Below are positions 9,574 through 18,557 of a stretch of 64,000 bases of DNA, one piece after another (positions within the stretch are counted from its first letter, which is position 1; each line of letters starts with the position of its first letter). The position numbers and the translations under genes are program-made. Below the pieces are notes generated by a model. The model ran no database searches, was not told the origin of the DNA, and saw nothing but the letters and a program-made list of their open reading frames with translations. The stretch covers positions 124,001 to 188,000 of the forward strand of contig CAYJFS010000001.1 in assembly GCA_964369665.1 (NCBI GenBank), given 5' to 3'. The DNA comes from Bilophila sp964369665. Its GTDB lineage: Bacteria > Desulfobacterota > Desulfovibrionia > Desulfovibrionales > Desulfovibrionaceae.

Positions 9574-10239
9574 TTAGAAAAATCCATTTTCATGTAAAAA
9601 ATTTAGGGTTAATGTAGAATTAGTGCAAGAAGAACTTTTTTCAGATAACAAAAGAGGAGAAACCATTTTATGTATATATTTTCCAAGAATGTCTGTTTCT
9701 ATATTTACAAAAGCTCCTATTACCCAATATGAGATAGTTGTATTTTTCCATGTTGTAGGGATAATAGTAATGTCAAAAAACTCTGAATCACAATGAACAA
9801 CAGTTAAACTTATACCATCTACTGCTATAGAACCTTTAGACACAATTTCATTACTTAGTTGTGGTGGATACACAATACGTAAATGATGTGATTTTCCTTC
9901 TTTTTTTATTGATTGAATTTGGGCTATACAATCTACATGTCCTGTTACAATATGCCCACTTAAACGATCTCCTAAAGAAATAGCACGCTCTAAATTAACA
10001 AAATTTCCAATTTTAAGTTTACCAAGATTTGTTTTTTTTAGTGTTGTAGGTGAAACATATACAGTAAAGTTTTTATATGTATATTTTTCTACAGTAAGGC
10101 AAACCCCATTAACAGAAATAGATTCACCTTTACTAAGGTGTGTCATTGTAAATAAAGGCTCTATAGTAACTCGTGTTTCATGACTAAAACTACAGACTTC
10201 ACGAATACTACCGCATCCATTAATTATTCCTGTAAACAT
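9574..10239 (-). CDS. ribE: Riboflavin synthase, alpha subunit
   Basis: Riboflavin synthase dismutates two lumazine molecules to riboflavin. The protein has the family's invariant start MFTGII and two homologous lumazine-binding barrels. The first carries ISVNGVCLTV and the second IAVDGISLTV; between them is the conserved GHIVTGHVD. The start codon lies inside the end of ribD (16 bp overlap), so translation is probably coupled. The last 20 or so residues, after the second barrel, are serine/threonine rich and not conserved. The gene is called ribC in some naming systems. Confidence 0.97.
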   Translation of the reverse strand: MFTGIINGCGSIREVCSFSHETRVTIEPLFTMTHLSKGESISVNGVCLTVEKYTYKNFTVYVSPTTLKKTNLGKLKIGNFVNLERAISLGDRLSGHIVTGHVDCIAQIQSIKKEGKSHHLRIVYPPQLSNEIVSKGSIAVDGISLTVVHCDSEFFDITIIPTTWKNTTISYWVIGAFVNIETDILGKYIHKMVSPLLLSEKSSSCTNSTLTLNFLHENGFF

Positions 10240-11375
10240 ATGGACTTTTCCGGTTTAAAGATAAGATGAATATCTGTGTCATAAAGATGTGTATTATGAA
10301 GTTTCATCATAAAAGCATCGGTAAGTTTTGTTAATTTTACACCATCAAACATAGGAATAGCCTTATTATCAGCTAAAATTTTTGGTGAAAGAAATATATG
10401 AAGCTCGTCAACAAGGTTTTGACTAAGAAGAGCTGTACCTAATTTACCTCCACCTTCACAATAAACATAAGGACAACATGTAGTTAGTCTTAAGTGCTCT
10501 AATATACTTAAAAGGTTAATTTTTTTATTTTGTCTCCATTCATGGACAGGATGTATTGTAACACCTTGTTTTTTTAAGGTTTTTGCATAAGGTGTTGATG
10601 CAGTTTCACTTGTTGTATAAATAATAGTGTCTTTTGCTCTATCCGTAAATAGAAATATGTTTTTTTCTTCTGGTAATGTTGAAGTAATAACTACAGCTTG
10701 TGGTTGTCTTTGTGGTGTAGTGTTTGCTATACGACTTGTAAGCTTTGGGTTATCTTTACGAAGTGTATTCCCACCTATAAGAATAATTCCACCAACAGAA
10801 CCAATAGATGCTCTAGACTGATGTACAGACTGTCTAGATTTATATGAAGAGATCCAAGATGAATCTCCTGTTCTTGTAGCTATCTTTCCATCAAGAGTAG
10901 CTGCTAACTTTAAAATTACATATGGACGTTTTGTTGTTTGCCAGATAATAAAGTCAGCAATAAGTTCACGACAATCTGCTTCTAATATTCCTGTTTCTAC
11001 TGTTATTCCAGCTTGTTTTAAATAGCGAGCTCCACCACCAGCAAGTAGGTTTGGATCATGAGTACCTATAACTACATGTTGAATATTTTTATGGATAATA
11101 GTTTGAACACAAGGGGGTGTTCTTCCAAAATGAGTACAAGGCTCAAGTGTTACAACAAGAGTGCATTTTTCTATATTGATATTTTTTTTATATGCTTGAT
11201 TCAAACAAACAACTTCAGCATGTTGGCTTCCTGGAGATTCATGAAATCCTTCAGCAACAATGTTGTTATTATGGACAAGGACAGCACCAACTTTAGGGTT
11301 TGGAGCTGTTTTCCATTGACCACAATAAGCAAGCTTAATTGCATGTTGCATAGCATCTTCAAAAGGATGTTTCAT
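10224..11375 (-). CDS. ribD: Bifunctional pyrimidine deaminase/reductase of riboflavin synthesis
   Basis: RibD deaminates and then reduces the pyrimidine intermediate in riboflavin synthesis. The N-terminal deaminase domain (about 1-145) has the zinc site HAE followed by PCTHFGRTPPC. The C-terminal reductase domain (about 150-375) starts with RPYVILKLAATLDGKIAT, the NADPH-binding signature of this family, and includes the YCEGGGKLGTALL loop. Both domains look intact. The gene overlaps the upstream deaminase-like gene by 4 bp (ATGA type) and overlaps ribE downstream, so the rib genes form one translationally coupled unit. Confidence 0.97.
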   Translation of the reverse strand: MKHPFEDAMQHAIKLAYCGQWKTAPNPKVGAVLVHNNNIVAEGFHESPGSQHAEVVCLNQAYKKNINIEKCTLVVTLEPCTHFGRTPPCVQTIIHKNIQHVVIGTHDPNLLAGGGARYLKQAGITVETGILEADCRELIADFIIWQTTKRPYVILKLAATLDGKIATRTGDSSWISSYKSRQSVHQSRASIGSVGGIILIGGNTLRKDNPKLTSRIANTTPQRQPQAVVITSTLPEEKNIFLFTDRAKDTIIYTTSETASTPYAKTLKKQGVTIHPVHEWRQNKKINLLSILEHLRLTTCCPYVYCEGGGKLGTALLSQNLVDELHIFLSPKILADNKAIPMFDGVKLTKLTDAFMMKLHNTHLYDTDIHLIFKPEKSICLQE

Positions 11376-11851
11376 GTATTATTATCTATATTAGGAATAA
11401 TTTGGGTATGAAGAAGTTGATGTATCTCAATATTAGCATCTGCAAGCATTTGATCAGCTATTTGATCATTATAGTTTTTAGCATACCATATAGTTGTGAC
11501 ATTACAGCCTATAAGCATTTTTGAACAAATAAGACAAGGCTTATGTGTACAATAAATTTCTGAACCACTTAAAGAGATACCATAAATTGCTGCTTGAATA
11601 ATAATATTTTGTTCTGCATGTAAACCACGGCAAAGTTCATGGCGTTCACCAGAAGGGATATTCATTTTATCTCTAAGGCAACCTATTTCTTCTGCATGGG
11701 CCATTCGAGAAGGAGCACCATTATAGCCTGTTGCCAAAATACGTTTGTCTTTTACAGCAATAGCTCCAACTTTTTTTCTAAGGCAGGTTGATCGCTCAGC
11801 CACAAGGTGAGTAATACTCATAAAATAATCAGGCCAAGCTACACGGGACAT
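11372..11851 (-). CDS. dCMP/cytidine deaminase family protein (ComEB-like)
   Basis: A 159-residue zinc-dependent deaminase. The metal site is complete: HAEQN with the catalytic glutamate, and PCLICSKMLI supplying the two cysteines. The N-terminal WPDYFMSITHLVAERSTC and the KDKRILATGYNGAP segment are typical of deoxycytidylate deaminases, which turn dCMP into dUMP for thymidylate synthesis. An insertion of about 25 residues carrying additional His/Cys (around EEIGCLRDK) resembles the extra zinc site of dCMP deaminases. It lies between glyA and ribD; glyA and a dCMP deaminase both feed thymidylate synthesis, so the pairing makes metabolic sense. Substrate specificity is inferred. Confidence 0.88.
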   Translation of the reverse strand: MSRVAWPDYFMSITHLVAERSTCLRKKVGAIAVKDKRILATGYNGAPSRMAHAEEIGCLRDKMNIPSGERHELCRGLHAEQNIIIQAAIYGISLSGSEIYCTHKPCLICSKMLIGCNVTTIWYAKNYNDQIADQMLADANIEIHQLLHTQIIPNIDNNT

Positions 11852-11882
11852 AAATATCCTTTTTTAACTTATTATTAAAGTA

Positions 11883-13121
11883 TTACCATGCAAATAAAGG
11901 AAATTGTTTTGCAAATTTTGTGATTTTAGTCCTAATTGATTTTAATACTGTTTCATTATTTGCATTATGAATAGTATCATTTATCCAACCACCAACTGTA
12001 GCCATATCTTGTTCGGTAAAACCACGTGTTGTTAGTGCTGGAGTTCCTATACGAATACCTGATGTTATAAAAGGAGAACGACTTTCAAAAGGAATTGTAT
12101 TTTTATTTACAGTAATGCCAGCTTTATCAAGGGCTTGTTCTGCTTCTTTTCCTGTGATGTTTTTATTATTAAGATTTACAAGTATAAGGTGATTATCTGT
12201 TCCACCTGATATAAGTTCAAAATTAGCATCAATAAGAGTTGCTGCTAATTTTTTAGCATTACTAATAACTTGTTTTTGATATCTTATAAAATGTGGAGAA
12301 AGTGCTTCACCAAATGCAACAGCTTTTGAAGCTATAACATGCATAAGTGGTCCACCTTGTATTCCTGGGAATATTTGACTATTTATACTTTTACCTATTT
12401 CTTCATTAGAGAGGATCATACCACCACGGGGTCCTCTTAATGTTTTATGAGTTGTTGTTGTTGTTATATGAGCATAGTTAATAGGGGAAGGATGTAAATT
12501 TGTAGCAACTAGACCAGCAATGTGAGCCATATCTACAAGTAGTTTAGCTTCTACATTGTCTGCTATAGAACGAAACCTTTGAAAATCAATTGTTCTTGGA
12601 TAAGCACTAGCTCCTGCAATAATAAGCTGTGGTTTATATTTTTGAGCAAGCTTTTCTAATTCATCATAATCAATATATCCTGTTTCTTTATTAACACCAT
12701 AGGAGACAATATTAAAAAGTTTTCCAGAAAAATTGACTGGGCTTCCATGTGTTAAATGCCCACCATGAGAAAGATCCATACCTAAAATAGTATCTCCAGG
12801 TTTTATAAGTGCAAAATATGCTGCCATATTTGCTTGGCTTCCAGAATGTGGTTGTACATTTGCATATGCACACTTAAAAAGATTTTTAGCCCTTTTTATA
12901 GCTAAATTTTCAGCCATATCTACAAACTCACAACCTCCATAATATCTTTTACCTGGATAACCTTCAGCATATTTATGTGTTAGTATTGTTCCTTGTGCTT
13001 CTCTTACAGCTGGTGAAACAAAATTTTCTGATGCTATAAGCTCAAGGTTATTCATCTGCCGAGAGCTTTCAAGAATAATAGCTTGAGCAATCTCGGGATC
13101 TTGTAATAATATTTGATCCAT
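11883..13121 (-). CDS. glyA: Serine hydroxymethyltransferase
   Basis: GlyA is a PLP enzyme that interconverts serine and glycine while charging tetrahydrofolate. The 412-residue product has the expected motifs: LELIASENFVSPAVREAQG near the start, KYAEGYPGKRYYGGC, and the PLP-binding lysine in TTTTHKTLRGPRGG. The C-terminus has TSGIRIGTPALTTRG. It is 30 bp after fabF in the same orientation. Full length and without visible damage. Confidence 0.98.
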   Translation of the reverse strand: MDQILLQDPEIAQAIILESSRQMNNLELIASENFVSPAVREAQGTILTHKYAEGYPGKRYYGGCEFVDMAENLAIKRAKNLFKCAYANVQPHSGSQANMAAYFALIKPGDTILGMDLSHGGHLTHGSPVNFSGKLFNIVSYGVNKETGYIDYDELEKLAQKYKPQLIIAGASAYPRTIDFQRFRSIADNVEAKLLVDMAHIAGLVATNLHPSPINYAHITTTTTHKTLRGPRGGMILSNEEIGKSINSQIFPGIQGGPLMHVIASKAVAFGEALSPHFIRYQKQVISNAKKLAATLIDANFELISGGTDNHLILVNLNNKNITGKEAEQALDKAGITVNKNTIPFESRSPFITSGIRIGTPALTTRGFTEQDMATVGGWINDTIHNANNETVLKSIRTKITKFAKQFPLFAW

Positions 13122-13150
13122 AATTATCCCTTATAATTACGCTAATTACA

Positions 13151-14398
13151 CTATATTGTATATTTTTTTAAAATGATACTTGCATTGGTACCACCAAAAC
13201 CAAACGAGTTACTCATTACATATTGAGGGTCAAGTTTTTGTGATCCATGTATCATATAGTTTAAATCGCAATCTGGATCTGGTGTTGTATAGTTAATTGT
13301 TCCAGGAACAAAACCTGTATGGATAGACAAGGTAGAAAATACTGCTTCTATACCTCCTGCTGCTCCAAGAAGATGGCCTATTTGAGATTTGTTACTACAA
13401 ATAGCTATATTGTATGCATGGTTTCCAAAGACTTTTTTAATAGCATTTGTTTCATAAAGATCATTAAGATATGTCGAAGTCCCATGGGCATTAATATGGC
13501 TTATTGCATCTTTGGAAATATTTGCTTCATCAAGTGCTTGTTGCATGGCATGGCACATACCTTCAACATCTTCTCTAGGTGCTGTAATATGACTTGCATC
13601 ATCAGATGTTCCAAAACCAACAATTTCAGCATATATTTTAGCACCTCTAGCTTGAGCATGATTAAGTTCTTCTAACATAAGATAACCTGCTCCTTCACCC
13701 ATTACAAAACCATTACGAGTTTTATCAAATGGTCTAGACGCTGTTGAGGGAGTATCGTTATATGTAGAAAGTGCTTTCATAGCTGTAAAGCCTGAAATAC
13801 CTAAAGGTGTTATTGTTGATTCAACACCTCCTGTGATACAAATATTACAACGGTTTAGTAAAATTTCAGCATAAGCTGTTCCAATAGCATGTGTTCCAGA
13901 AGCACAAGCACTTGTTATAACAAAATTTGATCCTTTGGCTCCAGTAAAAATAGCCACTTGCCCTGAAGCCATGTTTGATATAAGCATAGGAATCATAAAA
14001 GGAGAAACTTTGTTAGGACCAGATGAAAGAAGTTTAGAATGAAAAACTTCTATTGTTTTAAGTCCACCAAGTCCAACACCAATAATAACAGATACATCAT
14101 GTGCATTATGCTCTGTAATCTCTAGTTGGGAATCTTTTATAAGTTGATGACTGGCAGCTACTGCAATTTGAACAAAACGATCCATTCTTTTTGCTTGTTT
14201 TTCATTTATACCATGTTCTTCTGGTATAAAATTCTTCAATTCACCGGCAATACTGGAGTTATATTCACTTGCATCAAAAAGTGTAATTGGAGCAATACCT
14301 GATTTACCTTCTAAAAGTTCTTTCCAACTTTTATTTATGTCACAACCTAAAGGTGTTAATGCAGAAAGACCAGTCACAACTACACGTTTGCGACTCAT
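13151..14398 (-). CDS. fabF: 3-oxoacyl-ACP synthase II
   Basis: FabF is the elongating condensing enzyme of type II fatty-acid synthesis. The thiolase-fold catalytic triad is visible: the nucleophilic cysteine in SACASGTHAIG, the first histidine in NAHGTST and the second in SQIGHLLGAAGG. The N-terminus VVVTGLSALTPLG and the C-terminal SNSFGFGGTNA are standard. At 415 residues it is full length. It follows acpP by about 80 bp and is in the usual fabG-acpP-fabF order. Confidence 0.98.
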   Translation of the reverse strand: MSRKRVVVTGLSALTPLGCDINKSWKELLEGKSGIAPITLFDASEYNSSIAGELKNFIPEEHGINEKQAKRMDRFVQIAVAASHQLIKDSQLEITEHNAHDVSVIIGVGLGGLKTIEVFHSKLLSSGPNKVSPFMIPMLISNMASGQVAIFTGAKGSNFVITSACASGTHAIGTAYAEILLNRCNICITGGVESTITPLGISGFTAMKALSTYNDTPSTASRPFDKTRNGFVMGEGAGYLMLEELNHAQARGAKIYAEIVGFGTSDDASHITAPREDVEGMCHAMQQALDEANISKDAISHINAHGTSTYLNDLYETNAIKKVFGNHAYNIAICSNKSQIGHLLGAAGGIEAVFSTLSIHTGFVPGTINYTTPDPDCDLNYMIHGSQKLDPQYVMSNSFGFGGTNASIILKKYTI

Positions 14399-14476
14399 AT
14401 GTAACTCCTTAATACTTTAGAGCGTCTCATGTTATTGATACAGAGACACTCAAGCTAAACTTAACTCTTGAAAAAA

Positions 14477-14713
14477 TTATTTACTAGTATGTTTTTCAAT
14501 GTAAGCAATAGCATCTTTTACCTTAAGAATTTTTTGGGCATCATCATCAGCAATTTCAATATCAAAAGCTTCTTCCATAGCCATAATAAGTTCTGTTAAA
14601 TCAAGTGAGTCAGCACCTAAGTCTTCAATAAAAGATGCTTCAGGCTTCACTTCTTCATTAGATACACCAAGTTGTTCCATTATGATTTTTTTTACTTTTT
14701 CTTCAACTGCCAT
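14477..14713 (-). CDS. acpP: Acyl carrier protein
   Basis: This acidic 78-residue protein carries growing acyl chains on a 4'-phosphopantetheine arm. The arm attaches to the serine of the DSL motif, here GADSLDLTEL at about residues 35-44. The surrounding four-helix pattern (VKKIIMEQLGV, EASFIEDLG, ELIMAMEEAFDIEI) is standard. It lies between fabG and fabF, as in most type II systems. It may be translated far more than its neighbours; an AGGCTCTTACCC-like ribosome-site complement is seen just before the ATG. Confidence 0.98.
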   Translation of the reverse strand: MAVEEKVKKIIMEQLGVSNEEVKPEASFIEDLGADSLDLTELIMAMEEAFDIEIADDDAQKILKVKDAIAYIEKHTSK

Positions 14714-14769
14714 GGGTAAGAGCCTCCATGTTTTGCCCGATTGTTAGGTTATAGGTTAAGTTATTGTTA

Positions 14770-15513
14770 TTAACAATACATACCACCATTAACAGAAAAC
14801 ACTTGTCCTGTAATGTATCCTGCATTTGGTGATGCTAAAAAATTTACTGTTTCTGCTATATCTTCAGGTGTACCAAGGCGATTAAGAGGTATAGATTCTT
14901 GATAAGCTTTACGTATTTCTTCACTAAGTTTAGCAGTCATATCTGTTTCAATAAATCCTGGTGCAACAGCATTTACTGTGATATTTCGGCTTGCTAATTC
15001 TTTAGCTGCAGATTTTGTCATACCAATAATACCAGCCTTAGCAGCAGAGTAGTTTACTTGGCCTGCATTACCTGATTGTCCAACAACAGAAGTTATATTA
15101 ATAATACGTCCGTATCGTTGCTTAGTCATTATTTTTGTTGCCTCACGCATACATATAAATGGTCCACGAAGATTAATGGCAATGACTTGATCAAAGTCTT
15201 CATCTTTCATCCTCAAAAGTAAACTATCTTTTGTAGAACCTGCATTATTAACTAATATAGAAAGAGCACCTATATTTTTTATTTCATCATTAAAAAATTT
15301 TGTAATGGCTTTTGCATCACTAATGTCTAACTGAAACATAGTTGCATTACCACCTGATTTATGTATAGTTTCTACTACAGAAGCAGCTTCATCAGGCTTT
15401 GTTACATATGTAATAACTATCTTATAGCCAGCTTTTGATAAACGGAAAGCTGTGGCTTTTCCTATACCTCTAGATGCACCTGTTACAAGAGCTAATCCAG
15501 ATGAGTTTGACAT
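14770..15513 (-). CDS. fabG: 3-oxoacyl-ACP reductase
   Basis: FabG is an NADPH-dependent short-chain dehydrogenase that reduces 3-oxoacyl-ACP. Motifs: TGASRGIG for the cofactor, NNAGSTKD, the serine of ITSVVGQSG and the YSAAKAG tyrosine/lysine pair. The C-terminus GQVFSVNGGMYC is typical. The frame is open from an ATG at 15528. The ATG at 15513 (MSNSSG) is better because a GAGGGA ribosome site lies seven bases before it, and that site overlaps the upstream ATG. Confidence 0.96.
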   Translation of the reverse strand: MSNSSGLALVTGASRGIGKATAFRLSKAGYKIVITYVTKPDEAASVVETIHKSGGNATMFQLDISDAKAITKFFNDEIKNIGALSILVNNAGSTKDSLLLRMKDEDFDQVIAINLRGPFICMREATKIMTKQRYGRIINITSVVGQSGNAGQVNYSAAKAGIIGMTKSAAKELASRNITVNAVAPGFIETDMTAKLSEEIRKAYQESIPLNRLGTPEDIAETVNFLASPNAGYITGQVFSVNGGMYC

Positions 15514-15621
15514 TTGAGTATCCCTCACATTTTCTTGATGTGTACTTAACGTAAAATTTTATGAAACTCAACAAATGTATGTATTTTACTAGAAAAAATT
15601 TTGAATTTACCTCTTAAAGAA

Positions 15622-16611
15622 TTAATAAAAATATAGAATTGCAGCTCCCCAGGTAAAACCACCTCCAAAGGTAGCTTGAAGTACATAAGATCCTGAAGGA
15701 ATACGTTTTTGTTGTAATGCATCATCAGTAGCCAAAGGAATAGAAGCTGATGATGTATTACCATATTCATCTAAATTTATGAAAGTTTTTTCCTTTGGAA
15801 TATGGATTCGTTCTCCAACAGCTTCAATAATACGTTGATTTGCTTGGTGTGGAATAAAAAAATCTATATCATTTATTGTCATCTTGTTTTGGAGCAATAT
15901 TTCTTGACAAACATTTGTAAGATTTCTTACAGCATATTTAAAGACTTCTTGGCCTTCCATAGTAATAAAAAAATTATCATCAATAATTGTTCCTGGAACA
16001 TATGAACAATCACTTCCACCACCAATTTTGAGTAAATTATTGTTTGTGCCATTAGCATGGCAACATGAATCAAAGACTTGAGCTATTGTTTTTTTACTTT
16101 TTTTATTACTTACAACAAGTGCAGAAGCTCCATCACCAAAGAGTATACATGTTTGTCTATCATTCCAGTTTGTTTTTCTAGACAAGGCTTCTGAGCATAT
16201 AAGAAGTCCATAACCATCTGTATCTAGTAATAGATTTTTAAATACATTTATCCCATAAATAAAACCAGAACAGGCAGCATTTATATCAAAAGCCATAACA
16301 TTTTTTATGCCCAACTTATCAATAATGATACAAGCTGTACTGGGGCATAAAAAAGCTGGTGTACATGTAGCAACTATGACATGTGTTATTTTTTCTTTGG
16401 CAATACTAGCATTTATAAGTGCTTTTTGTGCTGCAACAAAGCCTGCATCAGCTACATTTTCATGCTCTTCAAGAATATGTCTTGCTTTTATGCCTGTTCG
16501 AGTTTCAATCCACTCTTCACTAGTTTCAAGATAACTACAAAGGTCTTTATTTGTAATTTTTTTATTTGGAATGTATGAACCTATACTTTCAATATAAAGT
16601 GGTTTTTTCAT
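15622..16611 (-). CDS. fabH: 3-oxoacyl-ACP synthase III
   Basis: FabH starts fatty-acid synthesis by condensing acetyl-CoA with malonyl-ACP. The catalytic cysteine is in DINAACSGFIYG, the histidine in FIPHQANQRII and the asparagine in EYGNTSSASIPLA. The start YIESIGSYIPNKKITN and the segment EWIETRTGIKAR are family hallmarks. At 329 residues it is full length. It lies between plsX and fabG; the gap of about 110 bp to fabG has no recognised gene. Confidence 0.97.
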   Translation of the reverse strand: MKKPLYIESIGSYIPNKKITNKDLCSYLETSEEWIETRTGIKARHILEEHENVADAGFVAAQKALINASIAKEKITHVIVATCTPAFLCPSTACIIIDKLGIKNVMAFDINAACSGFIYGINVFKNLLLDTDGYGLLICSEALSRKTNWNDRQTCILFGDGASALVVSNKKSKKTIAQVFDSCCHANGTNNNLLKIGGGSDCSYVPGTIIDDNFFITMEGQEVFKYAVRNLTNVCQEILLQNKMTINDIDFFIPHQANQRIIEAVGERIHIPKEKTFINLDEYGNTSSASIPLATDDALQQKRIPSGSYVLQATFGGGFTWGAAILYFY

Positions 16612-16670
16612 ATAAACCTTTAAATATACTTTAACAGGAATGCATCAAAACTTATTTTTTTAAATAAACT

Positions 16671-17711
16671 CTAGTTAATATGATTAGTGCAAGTAAGTTC
16701 TTGATTAATACTTATGGATTGCATAAGACGTTTATTGGTTTCTTTTTTTATAAAAAGCGTAGCCATTTTTATAGCATTGTATATAGCTTTTGTATTAGAT
16801 GATCCATGACTGACTATAAAAATTCCTTGCAATCCAAGGAATGGAGCTCCACCATATTCAGCATAGTCAATGACTGTTGAAAAATTTTTAAAAGCTTTTC
16901 TAGCAAGTAGAGTACCAATTTTAGCAAATATTCCAGAAGAAAGAAGTTCACGTTTAAGAACACTACTTAAAGATAAACTTAAACCTTCACTAAGTTTTAA
17001 TGCTACATTACCTACAAAACCGTCACAAACAGCTACATCAACATTACCTGTAAAAAGATCTCTACCTTCAATATTTCCTGAAAAACATATATCATTTGCC
17101 ATTTTTAATAGCTCATAGGCTTCTTTTACTTGTGTGTTTCCTTTACCTTCTTCTTCACCAATACTAAGAAGACCTACCCGAGGTGTTTGAGTATTTAGTA
17201 GATCTTTTGCGAAAGCATTACCCATAAGGCCAAATTGAAACAAATGATATGGTTTACAGTCAACAGTTGCACCAACATCAAGTAAAATAATTGGTGCTTT
17301 TTCTGTTGGAAGAATAGAAGCAAGTGCAGGGCGTTCTATACCAGGAATTCTTCCTAAAATAAACATACCACACGCAACAGAAGCACCAGAATGTCCAGCA
17401 CTAAAAACACCATCGGCTTTTTTATCTTTTACAAGCTTACAGGCTATTTCTATAGAGGTGTCTTTTTTTCTACGTAAAATATCCGAAGGTTTTTCATCCA
17501 TACTTACCACTTCTGATGCATGAATGATCTCTATTTGTGCATTATGTGTAGGAATATTTTTGAGTTCACATTCAATCTCTATAGTTTTGCCTACAAGTAA
17601 AATTTTTGCACCAGTATGCTGAGCTGCTTTAATTGCACCTGGAACAATAACAGAAGGTCCAAAGTCTCCACCCATGGCATCAACTGCAATTACAGGATTA
17701 TTATTGGGCAT
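16671..17711 (-). CDS. plsX: Phosphate acyltransferase PlsX
   Basis: PlsX makes acyl-phosphate from acyl-ACP, which PlsY then uses to acylate glycerol-3-phosphate. Characteristic segments are AVDAMGGDFGPSVIVPGA at the start, DEKPSDILRRKKDTS, FSAGHSGASV and the NVDVAVCDGFVGNVALK loop. The gene start lies within the end of rpmF (11 bp overlap). The partner acyltransferase plsY is also in this window (44221-44802), so the full PlsX/PlsY route to lysophosphatidate is present. Confidence 0.97.
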   Translation of the reverse strand: MPNNNPVIAVDAMGGDFGPSVIVPGAIKAAQHTGAKILLVGKTIEIECELKNIPTHNAQIEIIHASEVVSMDEKPSDILRRKKDTSIEIACKLVKDKKADGVFSAGHSGASVACGMFILGRIPGIERPALASILPTEKAPIILLDVGATVDCKPYHLFQFGLMGNAFAKDLLNTQTPRVGLLSIGEEEGKGNTQVKEAYELLKMANDICFSGNIEGRDLFTGNVDVAVCDGFVGNVALKLSEGLSLSLSSVLKRELLSSGIFAKIGTLLARKAFKNFSTVIDYAEYGGAPFLGLQGIFIVSHGSSNTKAIYNAIKMATLFIKKETNKRLMQSISINQELTCTNHIN

Positions 17712-17892
17712 CTTTTGATGTTTTTTGTTTTATGAATTGACGATTACGATAAATACCACAGCTTGGACATACTGCATGAGGAATACTTGGTTCACCACAT
17801 ACACAGTACATGATTGTAGGTAAGGGAATCCGATCATGTGAACGTCTCATACCTTTTCTTGATCGTGATTTTTTATTTTGTTGAACTGCCAT
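17701..17892 (-). CDS. rpmF: 50S ribosomal protein L32
   Basis: A 63-residue basic protein with the L32 N-terminus (MAVQQNKKSRSRKGMRRSHD) and a zinc-ribbon made of two cysteine pairs, CVCG and CPSCG. It is therefore the zinc-binding C+ form of L32. Order yceD-rpmF-plsX is widely conserved and links ribosome and phospholipid synthesis. Its 3' end overlaps the plsX start by 11 bp. Confidence 0.97.
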   Translation of the reverse strand: MAVQQNKKSRSRKGMRRSHDRIPLPTIMYCVCGEPSIPHAVCPSCGIYRNRQFIKQKTSKDAQ

Positions 17893-17905
17893 TTAAAGAT
17901 ACTCC

Positions 17906-18475
17906 TTAAAATTTTGTGTGTTCAGATAGGGGAGTGTTCATTTTTAGAGTTTTTAGCACATCAAAACGGGTATCTACCTTATCTTTTATACAAATACAAT
18001 CTTCTTTATTTAGATCTTTCCCACAGGTAAAGCATAAACCTTTGCAATTAAGACTACACAGTATGTTTAATGGTAAAGATAAAATAAATTCTTCCCAAAG
18101 AATATTTGCTAAGCTTACTTCATAAATACCATTTATGGATCTAAGAATAAAACTATCATTATCACTTAATGTATTTTTATTTTTTTCACTTATAAAAGGA
18201 AAAGGTTCAAAATTTTTAAATGAATGTTTAATAGATATTATTGTATTAACAGCACATCGATTGCAAGGAAGTAAAACTTTACCTGAAAGCATTCCATATA
18301 TAAGGCAACCTGTTTCATCAGGGCATAATGTTACTTCACCTAATAGCGGATGCATAATCTCGCAATGCATTTTAAATTCTGCTATAGGTTCTGACCAAAT
18401 AGAGGGATGATCAACAGTAAATTTTTTACTCTTTCCAAAGAATGTATTCACATTAACCCAAAATGGATCCATCAT
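17906..18475 (-). CDS. yceD: DUF177 / YceD family protein
   Basis: YceD-family proteins almost always precede rpmF. Plant and bacterial members have been linked to 23S rRNA maturation, but the function here is inferred from family and context only. The C-terminal half has a cysteine cluster (CSLNCKGLCFTCGKDL followed by another Cys), typical of the family, and an earlier CNRC motif. The frame is open from an ATG at 18484. ATGs at 18475 or 18472 are preferred because the likely promoter -10 box ends at about 18495 and a GGGA run precedes them. It is the first gene of the long minus-strand series. Confidence 0.85.
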   Translation of the reverse strand: MMDPFWVNVNTFFGKSKKFTVDHPSIWSEPIAEFKMHCEIMHPLLGEVTLCPDETGCLIYGMLSGKVLLPCNRCAVNTIISIKHSFKNFEPFPFISEKNKNTLSDNDSFILRSINGIYEVSLANILWEEFILSLPLNILCSLNCKGLCFTCGKDLNKEDCICIKDKVDTRFDVLKTLKMNTPLSEHTKF

Positions 18476-18486
18476 TAATCCCATAA

Positions 18487-18523
18487 GTTATATTATATAA
18501 TTTATTCTTCCTCTAAATGTCAA
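18487..18523 (-). promoter_or_regulatory. Probable sigma70-type promoter of the yceD-lon series
   Basis: On the minus strand a perfect -35 box TTGACA (18523-18518) is followed after 17 bases by TTATAT, or after 18 bases by TATATA, near 18500-18494. Transcription would start about 10-15 bases before the yceD ATG codons at 18475/18472. It is the only strong promoter I noticed near the start of this gene series. Confidence 0.6.
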
Positions 18524-18557
18524 GAACCATGTAGTTTTTTAACCTGTTACGCTATTT

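Noticed and set aside
11060..11411. Plus-strand frame of 117 codons opposite ribD
   Set aside because: It lies wholly over ribD and its upstream deaminase gene, whose motifs are clear; its own translation has no family features.
11376..11900. FMN riboswitch before the riboflavin genes
   Set aside because: ribD overlaps the upstream gene by 4 bp and there is no leader; I saw no riboswitch-like conserved core before ribH or ribBA either.
15546..15770. Minus-strand frame overlapping the end of fabH
   Set aside because: It overlaps the fabH C-terminus in another frame, and the fabH motifs are certain.
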